Origin: Roseomonas sp. HF4
GTDB taxonomy: Bacteria > Pseudomonadota > Alphaproteobacteria > Acetobacterales > Acetobacteraceae
Direction of reading: 5' to 3'
Assembly: GCF_005222755.1 (NCBI RefSeq)
Contig: NZ_STGD01000026.1
Coordinates: 1 to 38,565 of the forward strand
Length of the DNA: 38,565 nucleotides
The translations under genes and the position numbers were made by a program. Below are positions 32,076 to 38,565 of this stretch, piece by piece. Under the pieces are notes generated by a model that saw only the letters and a list, made by a program, of their open reading frames with translations, did not search any database and was not told the origin of the DNA. Each line of letters starts with the position of its first letter. Position 1 is the first letter of the stretch.

Positions 32076-32681
32076 ATGCTGCTGGCGCCGCGGCTCGCGA
32101 TCTCGCTGCCGCTGTCAGGGCTGTTCCTGGCCGCACGCGCCGGCGGGCTCGACGTCGCCGCGGCGGCCTGCGCGGCGGGGCTGATCGCGGCGATGGTGGC
32201 GCCGGCGTCCGGCGCGCTCGGCATCGGTGCGCTGGCGCTGCTGGCGGGCGCGGCGGCGGCGCTGTGGTCGGCCGGGCCGGGCGGCGCGGGCGCCGTGCTG
32301 GCCGCCCTGCCCCTGGCCGGCAACCTGGCGCTGGCCTGGCATTTCGGCCGCACCCTGCTGCCGGGGCGGGAGCCGCTGATCGCCCGTTACACCCGCGCGG
32401 ATTTCGGCCGCATGCCGGCGGAACTGGCCGGCTACACGCGCGCGCTGACGGGCTTCTGGGCTGTCTTCTTCGTCGGCTTCTCGGCCGCTAACGCGGCGAC
32501 GCTGGCGGGCGCGGGGCCCGGCGTGGCCGCCAGCGCGGCTCTCAACATCGGCCTGTCGCTGCTGTTCTTCCTCGGCGAGCATCCGCTGCGCGCGGCGCTG
32601 TTCGGCGGCCTTGGCCCGGTCGGGCCGCTGCGCACGCTGCGCGCCATGTGGCGGGTGGAGGCGGCGGGCCATGCCGGCTGA
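32076..32681 (+). CDS. COG4648-family membrane protein
   Basis: A 201-residue inner-membrane protein with about five helices. It contains the family stretch FGRTLLPGREPLIARYTRAD and a GFWAVFFVGFSAANA helix. Members are encoded beside acyl carrier proteins and AMP-ligases in aryl-polyene type clusters; the function is unknown. The ATG at 32076 is chosen; the in-frame GTG at 32067 is an alternative. Its 3' end overlaps the AMP-ligase start by 11 bp. Confidence 0.8.
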   Translation: MLLAPRLAISLPLSGLFLAARAGGLDVAAAACAAGLIAAMVAPASGALGIGALALLAGAAAALWSAGPGGAGAVLAALPLAGNLALAWHFGRTLLPGREPLIARYTRADFGRMPAELAGYTRALTGFWAVFFVGFSAANAATLAGAGPGVAASAALNIGLSLLFFLGEHPLRAALFGGLGPVGPLRTLRAMWRVEAAGHAG

Positions 32682-33984
32682 GGCCCTGCTGCCGCTGACC
32701 GCCCGCGCGCCGGGGGAGGTGCTGTTCCACCGCGGCGCGGAACCCGTGACGGCCGGGCGCTTCCTGGCCGAGGCGGCGGCGCTCGCGGCCCGCCTGCCGG
32801 TCGAGGGGCCGGTACTGAACTTCTGCGCCGACCGCTACCTGGCGCTGCTCGGCTTCGCCGCGGCGCTGATGCGCGGGCAGGTCACGCTGCTCTCGGCCGA
32901 CCGCTCGGCGCCGCGCCTGGCCGACATCGCCCGGCTGCACGGCGCGCGCTATGCGCTGTCGGACACCGATGTCGCGCTGCCGCTGCCAGTGCTGCGGCCC
33001 GAGGCCACGCCCGGTGCCGAGGCGCCCAACCCGCTGATCCCGGCCGGGGCAGTGGCCGCCATCGCCTTCACCTCGGGCAGCACGGGGGAGCCGCAGCCGC
33101 ACGCCAAGCCCTGGGGCGCGCTGGTGGCCGGTGCCCGGGCCGCCGCGGCACGCTTCGCCGTGGCGCCGGGCACGAGCATCGTCGGCACCATCCCGGCGCA
33201 GCACATGTACGGCTTCGAGACCACGCTGATGCTGCCCCTGCAAGGCGTCGGCGCAGGCCATGCGGGGCCGGTCTTCTACCCGTCGGACATCGCCGAGGCG
33301 CTGGCCGCCCTGCCCGCGCCGCGGCTGCTGGTGACGACGCCGCTGCAACTGCGCGCGCTGCTCGGCACCGGCATCGCGCTGCCGCCCCTGGCCGCGGTCA
33401 TCTCGGCGACGGCGCCGCTGGCGGAGAGCCTGGCCGCCGAGGCCGAGGCCGCCTTCGGCGTCCCGGTGCTGGAGATCTACGGCGCGACCGAGGCGGGTTC
33501 CGTCGCGTCCCGTCGTACGGTCGAGGGCGAGGCCTGGCGGCCCTATCCCGGCGTCGCCTTCGACATCGGCGCGCAGGCGGCGCAGGCGATCGTGCCCGGC
33601 CTGCCGGCGCCGGTGCCGCTCGCCGACGTGCTGGAGGACCTGGACGAGGGGCGCTTCCGACTGCTCGGGCGGCGCGGCGACATGGTGAAGCTGGCCGGCA
33701 AGCGTGCCTCGCTGGCGGGCTTGACGCGCATCCTGACCACGCTTCCGGGGGTGGAGGACGGCGTGTTCCTGGCGCCGCCCGACCTCGACGGCAACCCGCA
33801 GGCGCGGCTCGCCGCGGCAGTGGTGGCGCCGGGGCTGACGGCCGCGGCGGTGGTGGCCGCGCTGCGCTACCGCGTCGAGCACGCCTTCCTGCCGCGCCCC
33901 CTGCTGCTGCTGCCGGAATTGCCGCGGGATGCGGTGGGCAAGCTCCGGCGGGAAGACCTGCTGCGGCTCGCGCGGCGAGGGTGA
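32671..33984 (+). CDS. AMP-dependent acyl/aryl ligase
   Basis: A 437-residue member of the adenylate-forming (ANL) superfamily. It has the P-loop-like FTSGSTGEPQPHAKPWGAL, the VLEIYGATEAGSVASRR motif, GRRGDMVKLAGKRASLAGL and the terminal LPRDAVGKLRREDL with its catalytic-type Lys. It is shorter than typical acyl-CoA synthetases, as are the aryl-polyene ligases. It should activate a carboxylic acid to its adenylate and load it onto the ACP encoded two genes upstream. No ketosynthase, dehydratase or transferase gene is near, so the product cannot be inferred. Confidence 0.87.
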   Translation: MPAEALLPLTARAPGEVLFHRGAEPVTAGRFLAEAAALAARLPVEGPVLNFCADRYLALLGFAAALMRGQVTLLSADRSAPRLADIARLHGARYALSDTDVALPLPVLRPEATPGAEAPNPLIPAGAVAAIAFTSGSTGEPQPHAKPWGALVAGARAAAARFAVAPGTSIVGTIPAQHMYGFETTLMLPLQGVGAGHAGPVFYPSDIAEALAALPAPRLLVTTPLQLRALLGTGIALPPLAAVISATAPLAESLAAEAEAAFGVPVLEIYGATEAGSVASRRTVEGEAWRPYPGVAFDIGAQAAQAIVPGLPAPVPLADVLEDLDEGRFRLLGRRGDMVKLAGKRASLAGLTRILTTLPGVEDGVFLAPPDLDGNPQARLAAAVVAPGLTAAAVVAALRYRVEHAFLPRPLLLLPELPRDAVGKLRREDLLRLARRG

Positions 33985-34046
33985 CGGGCAGGCGCGCGGC
34001 GGCGGTCGAAGTGGCGGGGGAGGAGAACCTCCCCCGCTCCCCCCTC

Positions 34047-34146
34047 CCGTCCTTGGAACCTGGCGCCGAACCTGGAAGGCCGGGCGCCAGACACCGAAGA
34101 CGGGTGACGGTGGTTCCGGGGGGGGGAGAGGTTCCCGTCTCCCCCG
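34047..34146. repeat. Double-hairpin intergenic repeat, copy 2
   Basis: Hairpin A has 21-bp imperfect arms at 34047-34067 and 34083-34103 (both end in CTGGCGCC/GGCGCCAG and CCGTC/GACGG). Hairpin B (34122-34145) pairs GGGGAGA with TCTCCCC around loop TTCC with one mismatch. The order, spacing and loop match copy 1 (25462-25558). It fills the gap between the convergent AMP-ligase and DoxX genes. Confidence 0.65.
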
Positions 34147-34153
34147 ATGTCCA

Positions 34154-34576
34154 TCACGCCATGGCCGCGACCTGCCGCCGCCCCGGCGCCAGCGCATGCG
34201 CCCCGGCGCCGAGCCCGGCCTGCACGACCAGCGCCAGCATCCAGAAGGCCGGGAATTCCCAGCCGCCGCCCTGCGCGCTGAACAGCCAGCCGGCCGGGGC
34301 GTGCTGCAGCGTTGCGCCGATCATGACGGGCACCATCGCGAGGCTCGCGGTCCGCACGCCGACGCCAAGGATCAGCGCGATGCCGGCCAGTGTCTCCCCG
34401 ATCGCGACGACGGCGCCGAGGATGGGCGGATAGCCCAGCGAGCCGAAGAACCCCATCGTGCCGGAGAGGCCGAAGGTACCGACCTTCAGCAGCAGCCCGT
34501 GGGCCAGGAACATCACGCCCATGCTGACGCGGAGCAGCAGGGCGGCGTAGGGGGTGGTGCGGTCGGTGTCGAACAT
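34154..34576 (-). CDS. DoxX-family membrane protein
   Basis: A 140-residue inner-membrane protein with four helices: ALLLRVSMGVMFLAHGLLLK, ILGAVVAIGETLAGIALILG, a third ending HAPAGWLFSA and FWMLALVVQAGLGAGAHAL. This matches the DoxX/SURF4 family, tied to redox or thiosulfate chemistry in a few cases but mostly uncharacterised. It lies downstream of the KefB-type gene on the same strand with a 125-bp gap. Confidence 0.9.
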   Translation of the reverse strand: MFDTDRTTPYAALLLRVSMGVMFLAHGLLLKVGTFGLSGTMGFFGSLGYPPILGAVVAIGETLAGIALILGVGVRTASLAMVPVMIGATLQHAPAGWLFSAQGGGWEFPAFWMLALVVQAGLGAGAHALAPGRRQVAAMA

Positions 34577-34701
34577 CGGTGCGGGTCCTTCGCTGGCGGG
34601 GCGTCGCGCCCCGGGATGGCGGGACCATGCGCCAGGATGGCGGGCAGCCTCCAACGCGCGGTCGGAACGGCCATCATCACCGGCGCGAATGGCGCGCGGT
34701 T

Positions 34702-36423
34702 TCAGCGGCCGGCGGCGCCGCTCCGCAGGCCTTCCACCGTGCGCAGCGCCTCCTCCGCCGGCACGCCGAGGCGCGTCATCGCGAAATCCGCCATGCCGAG
34801 CGCGATCTCGCGCTCGCCCATCACCACGAGGCCCATGCCGTCCTCGCGCTCGAGGAAGGCGGCCTCCTCCTCGTCATGCGCGCGGGCGGCGGCGATGATG
34901 GCGGGGTTCGCCGCGCGCGCCATGTCGAGCACGCGACGGCAGCCCGCCGCATCCGGCATGCCGAGGACGATCAGGCGCGCCGCCTCGGGTCGCGCGGCCT
35001 TCAGTACCTCGATCCGCGTGGCATCGCCCCAGACCACGGGCACGCCTTCCGCGCGGAGCGCCTCGGCCATGCGGTGGTCGGTCTCGATCACCACGTAGGG
35101 CACGGCGTGGCGGCGCAGCGCGGTCGCGACCACGCGCCCGACGCGGCCATGGCCGACCAGGATCGCATGGCCGTCGAGACCCTGCGCGGGCGGGTGCGAG
35201 AGCCGGGCGCGGCCGCGCCGTGCCAGCCAGGCGCGCATCCTCCGCGTGCCCTCGATGCGGAGCGCGAGCCGGTCCGCCAGCACCTGCATCAGCGGCGTGG
35301 CCAGGATGGTGAGCGTGGCGGCGGCGAGGATGGGGCCGCGCGCGGCCTCCGGCAGCACGCCCGCGCCGATCGCGAGTGCGCCCAGCAGGAAGGAGAATTC
35401 GCCGATCTGCGTCATCGCCCCCGCGACGGTCGCCGCCGCCGGCACCGGCACGCGCAGCAGCAGCAGCAGCGCGAGGATGGCACCACCCGTGCCGAGCATC
35501 ACCGCGGCCAGCGTCGCGAGCGAGGCGCCCGGCATCGCGACCATCGCCGCCGGGTCCACCAGCACGCCGACTGAGACGAAGAAAAGGGCGACGAAGACGC
35601 GCTGCAGCGGTACCGTCTCGGCCGCCGCCTGGTGGCCGAGCGGGCTCTCGCCCAGCAGCACGCCCGCGAAGAAGGCGCCGAGCGCGGGCGAGACGCCGAA
35701 GACGGCCGAGGAGCCGAAGGCGGTGCCGAGCGCGATCACGATCACCGCCAGCGTGAACAGCTCCCGCGACCCGGTGGCCGCGACCACCGCGAGTAGCCGC
35801 GGCAGCACCACCCGCCCGCCGAGCGCCATGGCGACGAGGAAGGCGGTAAGTTCGACCGCGGTGGTGGCGAGCTTCGTGCCGAGATCCTCGGCCGCGCCGA
35901 CGCCGGCCAGGACCGGCAGCAGCACCAGCGCCAGCACCACCACCAGGTCCTGCACCACGAGCCAGCCGAGGGCGATGCGGCCGGCCTCGCCCGACAGCCG
36001 GCCCTTCTCCTCCAGCGCGCGGGTCGAGACGGCGGTCGAGGAGATGGCGAGGGCGAGGCCGAAGACGAGCGCCGGGCCCCAGTCGAGGCCGAGCCCGGCG
36101 GCGCCGGCCGCCGCGCCGAGCAGCGTGCCCGCCGTGATCTGCGCGAGCGCGCCCGGCAGCGCGACGCGCCAGACCGCGAGCAGGTCCCGCGCATGGAACT
36201 GCAGCCCGACGGCAAACAGCAGCAGCGCCACGCCGATCTCGGCGAGCGCCGCGGTGACGGCGGGGTCCGCCACGAAGCCCGGCGTGTGCGGCCCGACCGC
36301 GATGCCGGCCGCGATGTAGCCGAGCAGCGGCGGCAGGCGCAGCAGCCGCGCCGCGAAGCCGAGGGCGAACGCAAGGGTCAGGGCGACGACGAGGGTCGCG
36401 ACGAGCGGGCCGGCATGGGACAT
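34702..36423 (-). CDS. CPA2-type cation/proton antiporter with RCK domain (KefB-like)
   Basis: 573 residues: about 12 membrane helices of the Na/H exchanger fold (LLGYIAAGIAVGPHTPGF, then VALLLFAVGLQFHARDLL, ISSTAVSTRALEEKGRLS, VSPALGAFFAGVLLGESPLG). A cytosolic RCK_N/TrkA domain follows, with the nucleotide-binding motif GHGRVGRVVATAL and the acidic end of the second strand (VVIETD). It should be a K or Na efflux antiporter gated by a nucleotide or thiol ligand. The RCK_C part is not evident. It overlaps nothing; the GNAT gene ends 31 bp upstream. Confidence 0.92.
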   Translation of the reverse strand: MSHAGPLVATLVVALTLAFALGFAARLLRLPPLLGYIAAGIAVGPHTPGFVADPAVTAALAEIGVALLLFAVGLQFHARDLLAVWRVALPGALAQITAGTLLGAAAGAAGLGLDWGPALVFGLALAISSTAVSTRALEEKGRLSGEAGRIALGWLVVQDLVVVLALVLLPVLAGVGAAEDLGTKLATTAVELTAFLVAMALGGRVVLPRLLAVVAATGSRELFTLAVIVIALGTAFGSSAVFGVSPALGAFFAGVLLGESPLGHQAAAETVPLQRVFVALFFVSVGVLVDPAAMVAMPGASLATLAAVMLGTGGAILALLLLLRVPVPAAATVAGAMTQIGEFSFLLGALAIGAGVLPEAARGPILAAATLTILATPLMQVLADRLALRIEGTRRMRAWLARRGRARLSHPPAQGLDGHAILVGHGRVGRVVATALRRHAVPYVVIETDHRMAEALRAEGVPVVWGDATRIEVLKAARPEAARLIVLGMPDAAGCRRVLDMARAANPAIIAAARAHDEEEAAFLEREDGMGLVVMGEREIALGMADFAMTRLGVPAEEALRTVEGLRSGAAGR

Positions 36424-36454
36424 CCCGACCTGTATAGCCCGTCGCGGCCCTGCG

Positions 36455-36985
36455 TCAGCCGTCCGGCGGCGCGCCCGCCCCGGCGCCGAGGGCGCGCGTC
36501 ATGAGCACGCTGTCCACCCAGCGCCCGTGCTTCCAGCCGATGGCGGGCAGGAGCCCGGCGCGGGCGAAGCCGGCCCGCGCATGCAGGCCGATCGAGGGCG
36601 CGTTCGCGGAATCGCCGATCACGGCGACCATCAGGCGGAAGCCCTGGGCCTCGCAGCGCGTGACGAGGGCGTCGAGCAGCGCGACGCCGGTGCCCCCTCG
36701 CTCCGTGCCGGGGGCGACGTAGACCGAGTTTTCGACCGCGTAGCGGTAGGCCGGGCGCGGGCGATAGGCCGAGGCATAGGCATAGCCGGCGAGGGCGCCG
36801 TCGCGCTCGGCCACGAGGTAGGGGTAGCCGGCGGCGAGGATGGCGCCGCGGCGGCGGGCCATCTCCTCCTCGGCGGGCGGCTCGGTCTCGAAGCTGGCGA
36901 GGCCCTGCAGGACCCAGTGGCCGTAGATGGCGGCGATGGCGGGGATGTCGTCGTCACGGCTGTCGCGGATGAGAGGCGCGGGCAT
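36455..36985 (-). CDS. GNAT acetyltransferase (phosphinothricin/methionine-sulfoximine type)
   Basis: A 176-residue Pat/Bar-like GNAT enzyme: IRDSRDDDIPAIAAIYGHWV, then ASFETEPPAEEEMARRR, YAYASAYRPRPAYRYAVENS, VYVAPGTERGGTGVALLDAL for acetyl-CoA binding, and FARAGLLPAIGWKHGRW. It acetylates small amines such as methionine derivatives or phosphinothricin-like compounds in the cytosol; the natural substrate is unknown. It is upstream of the KefB-like gene by 31 bp. Confidence 0.9.
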   Translation of the reverse strand: MPAPLIRDSRDDDIPAIAAIYGHWVLQGLASFETEPPAEEEMARRRGAILAAGYPYLVAERDGALAGYAYASAYRPRPAYRYAVENSVYVAPGTERGGTGVALLDALVTRCEAQGFRLMVAVIGDSANAPSIGLHARAGFARAGLLPAIGWKHGRWVDSVLMTRALGAGAGAPPDG

Positions 36986-37097
36986 GGCGCGAAGGTGCCG
37001 GGCGGCGCGGCGGCCGGGAAGCCGGATGACCGCGGGGGAGGTCGCGCGCGACGGGGCTTCCTTCGGCCGGCGGGGTGGGCTATCGCTGGCGCGGCGT

Positions 37098-37174
<77 letters not shown>

Positions 37175-37336
37175 GTTTTTTAAGTACTTAGACCGCTTGA
37201 TGCAGTGAATGATGCGGCGCTAGGTAACAGATAGGTAGCAGCGCAGCTGGCCGCTGCGAATCTGCGAATGCCGCGCTCGGCTCATCGGCTCAGTTTCCGC
37301 AGCGCCTTCGCGCCAGTGTATTCTGGGCAAGGCGCC

Positions 37337-37663
37337 CTATGCCGCGACGACGCTGATACGCCCGGCAGTCCGGCTCCGCGGCTTCCGCTTGATGACGATC
37401 TCGACGTCCTGGTCGAGCGAAGTCAGGAAGGTCATCAGCCTCTCGACCGAAAACCCATCGAGCTTGTAGTTCGCCAGCGCCGACACCTTTGGCTGATTGA
37501 CGCCCAGCTTCTCGGCAGCAGCCCCCTGCGGCAGCCGACGGCGCGCGATCACGCCGTTGATGGCGTGCGCCAGCCGCAGCTTGGTCTGCCGCTCCTCGGC
37601 ATCGGGATAGCCGAGATCAGCGAACACGTTGCCGCTGCCACGGGTGATCGCATCGTCCGTCAT
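37337..37663 (-). CDS. HigA-type XRE antitoxin
   Basis: A 108-residue HTH_37-type antitoxin: GNVFADLGYPDAEERQTKLR, then the helix-turn-helix LPQGAAAEKLGVNQPKVSAL, and SVERLMTFLTSLDQDVEIVI. It binds its own promoter and neutralises the toxin encoded directly upstream. The ATG at 37663, 10 bp after the toxin stop and preceded by GAGGG, is chosen; ATGs at 37693 and 37720 would overlap the toxin gene. The antitoxin follows the toxin, as in HigBA. Confidence 0.92.
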   Translation of the reverse strand: MTDDAITRGSGNVFADLGYPDAEERQTKLRLAHAINGVIARRRLPQGAAAEKLGVNQPKVSALANYKLDGFSVERLMTFLTSLDQDVEIVIKRKPRSRTAGRISVVAA

Positions 37664-37673
37664 CTTGTTGCCC

Positions 37674-38057
37674 TCAGCGTTTCGGCTTGCCATGGCGGGT
37701 CTCGTAATCCTGTTGCGCAATTTTCAGGCGGCGCTCGACAAGGTCGACGTCGGTCTGCGCCGTCCTGATCCCCTTGGGTGACTTCTTCTGAAAGGCGTGC
37801 AGCACATACACGACCTCGCGGAACCGCACCGTGTAGATGGCCCGGTAGGTGTCTCCGTCGTGGTCCTCGACCACCTCGAAGACGCCGGGCCCCTGTCCCT
37901 TCCAGGGCTTGGCCGAGGGATGCGTGCCCCCGAACTGCGCAAGTCCAAGCGCATTTCCCATCTCGTCCTTCACCGGCCCGGGGAAGCCGAGGAAGTCCTT
38001 CTTCGACGAACCAACCCAGTCAAGCGGCCGCTCGCCGGCCGCGAGCTTCCGCGCCAT
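37674..38057 (-). CDS. HigB/Gp49-like RelE-family toxin
   Basis: A 127-residue toxin: LDWVGSSKKDFLGFPGPVKD, GTHPSAKPWKGQGPGVFEVV, GDTYRAIYTVRFREVVYVLH and AFQKKSPKGI. This matches the phage-derived Gp49-like/HigB branch of RelE/ParE toxins, which cut mRNA on the ribosome. The ATG at 38057 is the start the family expects (MARKLAAGERPLDWVG); a frame to 38198 has no support. The promoter at 38063-38091 would start transcription at or next to this ATG. Confidence 0.9.
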   Translation of the reverse strand: MARKLAAGERPLDWVGSSKKDFLGFPGPVKDEMGNALGLAQFGGTHPSAKPWKGQGPGVFEVVEDHDGDTYRAIYTVRFREVVYVLHAFQKKSPKGIRTAQTDVDLVERRLKIAQQDYETRHGKPKR

Positions 38058-38062
38058 GGCCT

Positions 38063-38091
38063 TATATCCTAGTTTTGGGATGCCTTTGCAA
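38063..38091 (-). promoter_or_regulatory. Promoter of the toxin-antitoxin operon
   Basis: On the minus strand TTGCAA (38091-38086), a 17-bp spacer and GATATA (38068-38063) make a good sigma-70-type promoter. The expected transcription start, 6-8 bases on, falls on the toxin ATG (38057), which would give a leaderless mRNA. The antitoxin repressor probably binds here. Confidence 0.5.
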
Positions 38092-38196
38092 GACCGGTGA
38101 TGCCGGCACGGGAGAGGGAGAGTTTGGCGGCTGTCGCCGTGACGGGTTTCAGGGCCGAGAGAGAGGCTCGCGGCCGGCCCGTCATGGAGAACCGCC

Positions 38197-38329
38197 ATGA
38201 CCCGCTCCGCGACGCGTCCGGCCCCGAGCGGCCGAGCCTCGGGTGACCGCGCGAACCTCTACGACGAGATCACCGACAGGATAGTTGCTGAACTCGAGGC
38301 CGGGCGCCTGCCCTGGGTGCAGCCCTGGG
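38197..38329 (+). pseudogene. ArdC-like antirestriction protein, cut by an IS
   Basis: The first 44 codons of an ArdC-type protein: after a variable N-terminus, ANLYDEITDRIVAELEAGRL then PWVQPW is the conserved start of the N-terminal ssDNA-binding domain. At 38330 the frame runs into the left end of an IS3-family element and stops soon after (stop near 38366). ArdC proteins of plasmids and conjugative elements protect incoming DNA. GGAGAA precedes the ATG. The rest of the gene, if present, lies beyond the window. Confidence 0.8.
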
Positions 38330-38565
38330 TGACCTGCCCCCCTAGAAGCGGTCCGCCGGTGATGTAGTCCGGTGGCAGCGATGGGAGGTTGTGGGATGGG
38401 ACGGAAGAAGGCGCACACGCCGGAGGAGATTGTCGCGAAGCTGCGGCAGGCGGAGGTTCTGGTTGGCCAGGGCAAGACGGTGGCCGATGCTGTGCGGGCG
38501 ATCGGCGTGACGGAGCCGACCTACTATCGCTGGCGGACGGAGTTCGGCGGCCTGAAGCTGGACCA
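38330..38565 (+). mobile_element. IS3-family insertion sequence, left end
   Basis: The element starts at TGACCTGCCCCC, a terminal inverted repeat typical of IS3-family members, directly after codon PWVQPW of the ardC-like gene. The leader has TCCGCCGG and TCCGGTGG, and orfA starts at 38396. The right end is outside the window, so target duplication cannot be checked. A decayed copy of this end lies at 25281. Confidence 0.8.
38396..38565 (+). CDS. IS3-family transposase OrfA (partial at window edge)
   Basis: The N-terminal 56 residues of OrfA: GRKKAHTPEEIVAKLRQAEV, GQGKTVADAVRAIGVTEPTY and YRWRTEFGGL. This is the HTH that binds the element ends, normally joined to the DDE integrase part (OrfB) by programmed frameshifting. 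GGGAGG at 38382-38387 is the ribosome-binding site. The coding part continues past the window. Confidence 0.9.
   Translation, partial: MGRKKAHTPEEIVAKLRQAEVLVGQGKTVADAVRAIGVTEPTYYRWRTEFGGLKLD

Overview
The window looks like chromosome of a high-GC alphaproteobacterium, most likely an Acetobacteraceae member of the Roseomonas type. This is an inference from the roughly 70 percent GC by eye, the hemD-hemX(mitofilin-like)-hemY block, and two orphan tripartite-tricarboxylate (Bug/TctC) receptor genes. No rRNA, CRISPR array or replication origin was seen.

Layout. 1-1200: decayed mobile DNA, with a serine recombinase broken by a stop and a frameshift, an excisionase-like HTH gene overlapping a small ORF, and a possible dnaE2 scrap. 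1240-3059: a LysR regulator divergent from a DUF4242 gene and a secreted DsrE-like gene. 3148-3315: the 3' end of a dead IS110-type transposase. 3952-12397: the most unusual block. A plus-strand unit encodes a TIR/TolB-like/TPR protein and a patatin phospholipase. It converges, with a 23-bp 3' overlap, on a minus-strand unit encoding a PAP2 phosphatase with phage-decoration-like repeats, a glutamic-peptidase-like protein and a SLOG-like four-helix membrane protein. These are domain types of bacterial conflict systems, but no known system matches the set.

13059-25179: ordinary accessory metabolism and transport. It holds a Bug receptor with a coupled methyltransferase, a LysE exporter, a 998-residue STAND/SARP regulator, an NTF2-like + MFS pair, a quinone oxidoreductase, a LysR gene, and a Bug receptor + VOC + DUF1194 unit. 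25281-25390 carries a decayed copy of the left end of the IS3-type element that also lies at the right edge of the window.

25586-29812: hemD, a mitofilin-like hemX, hemY and an Asp/Glu-racemase-fold gene read on the minus strand; the hemD-hemX gap carries 27-bp tandem repeats. 30162-33984: a small membrane-anchored protein, a polysaccharide deacetylase, and a divergent acyl carrier protein / COG4648 membrane protein / AMP-ligase trio resembling the loading part of an aryl-polyene locus without its synthase genes. 34154-36985: DoxX, a KefB-type antiporter and a GNAT acetyltransferase. 37098-37174: tRNA-Arg(CCG), followed by a HigB/HigA-type toxin-antitoxin pair and an ardC-like gene cut by an IS3-family insertion. 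This resembles the edge of an integrated element.

Two copies of a double-hairpin repeat sit in two convergent intergenic gaps (25462-25558 and 34047-34146), suggesting a REP-like family in this genome. All assignments come from reading the sequence; no database search was run.
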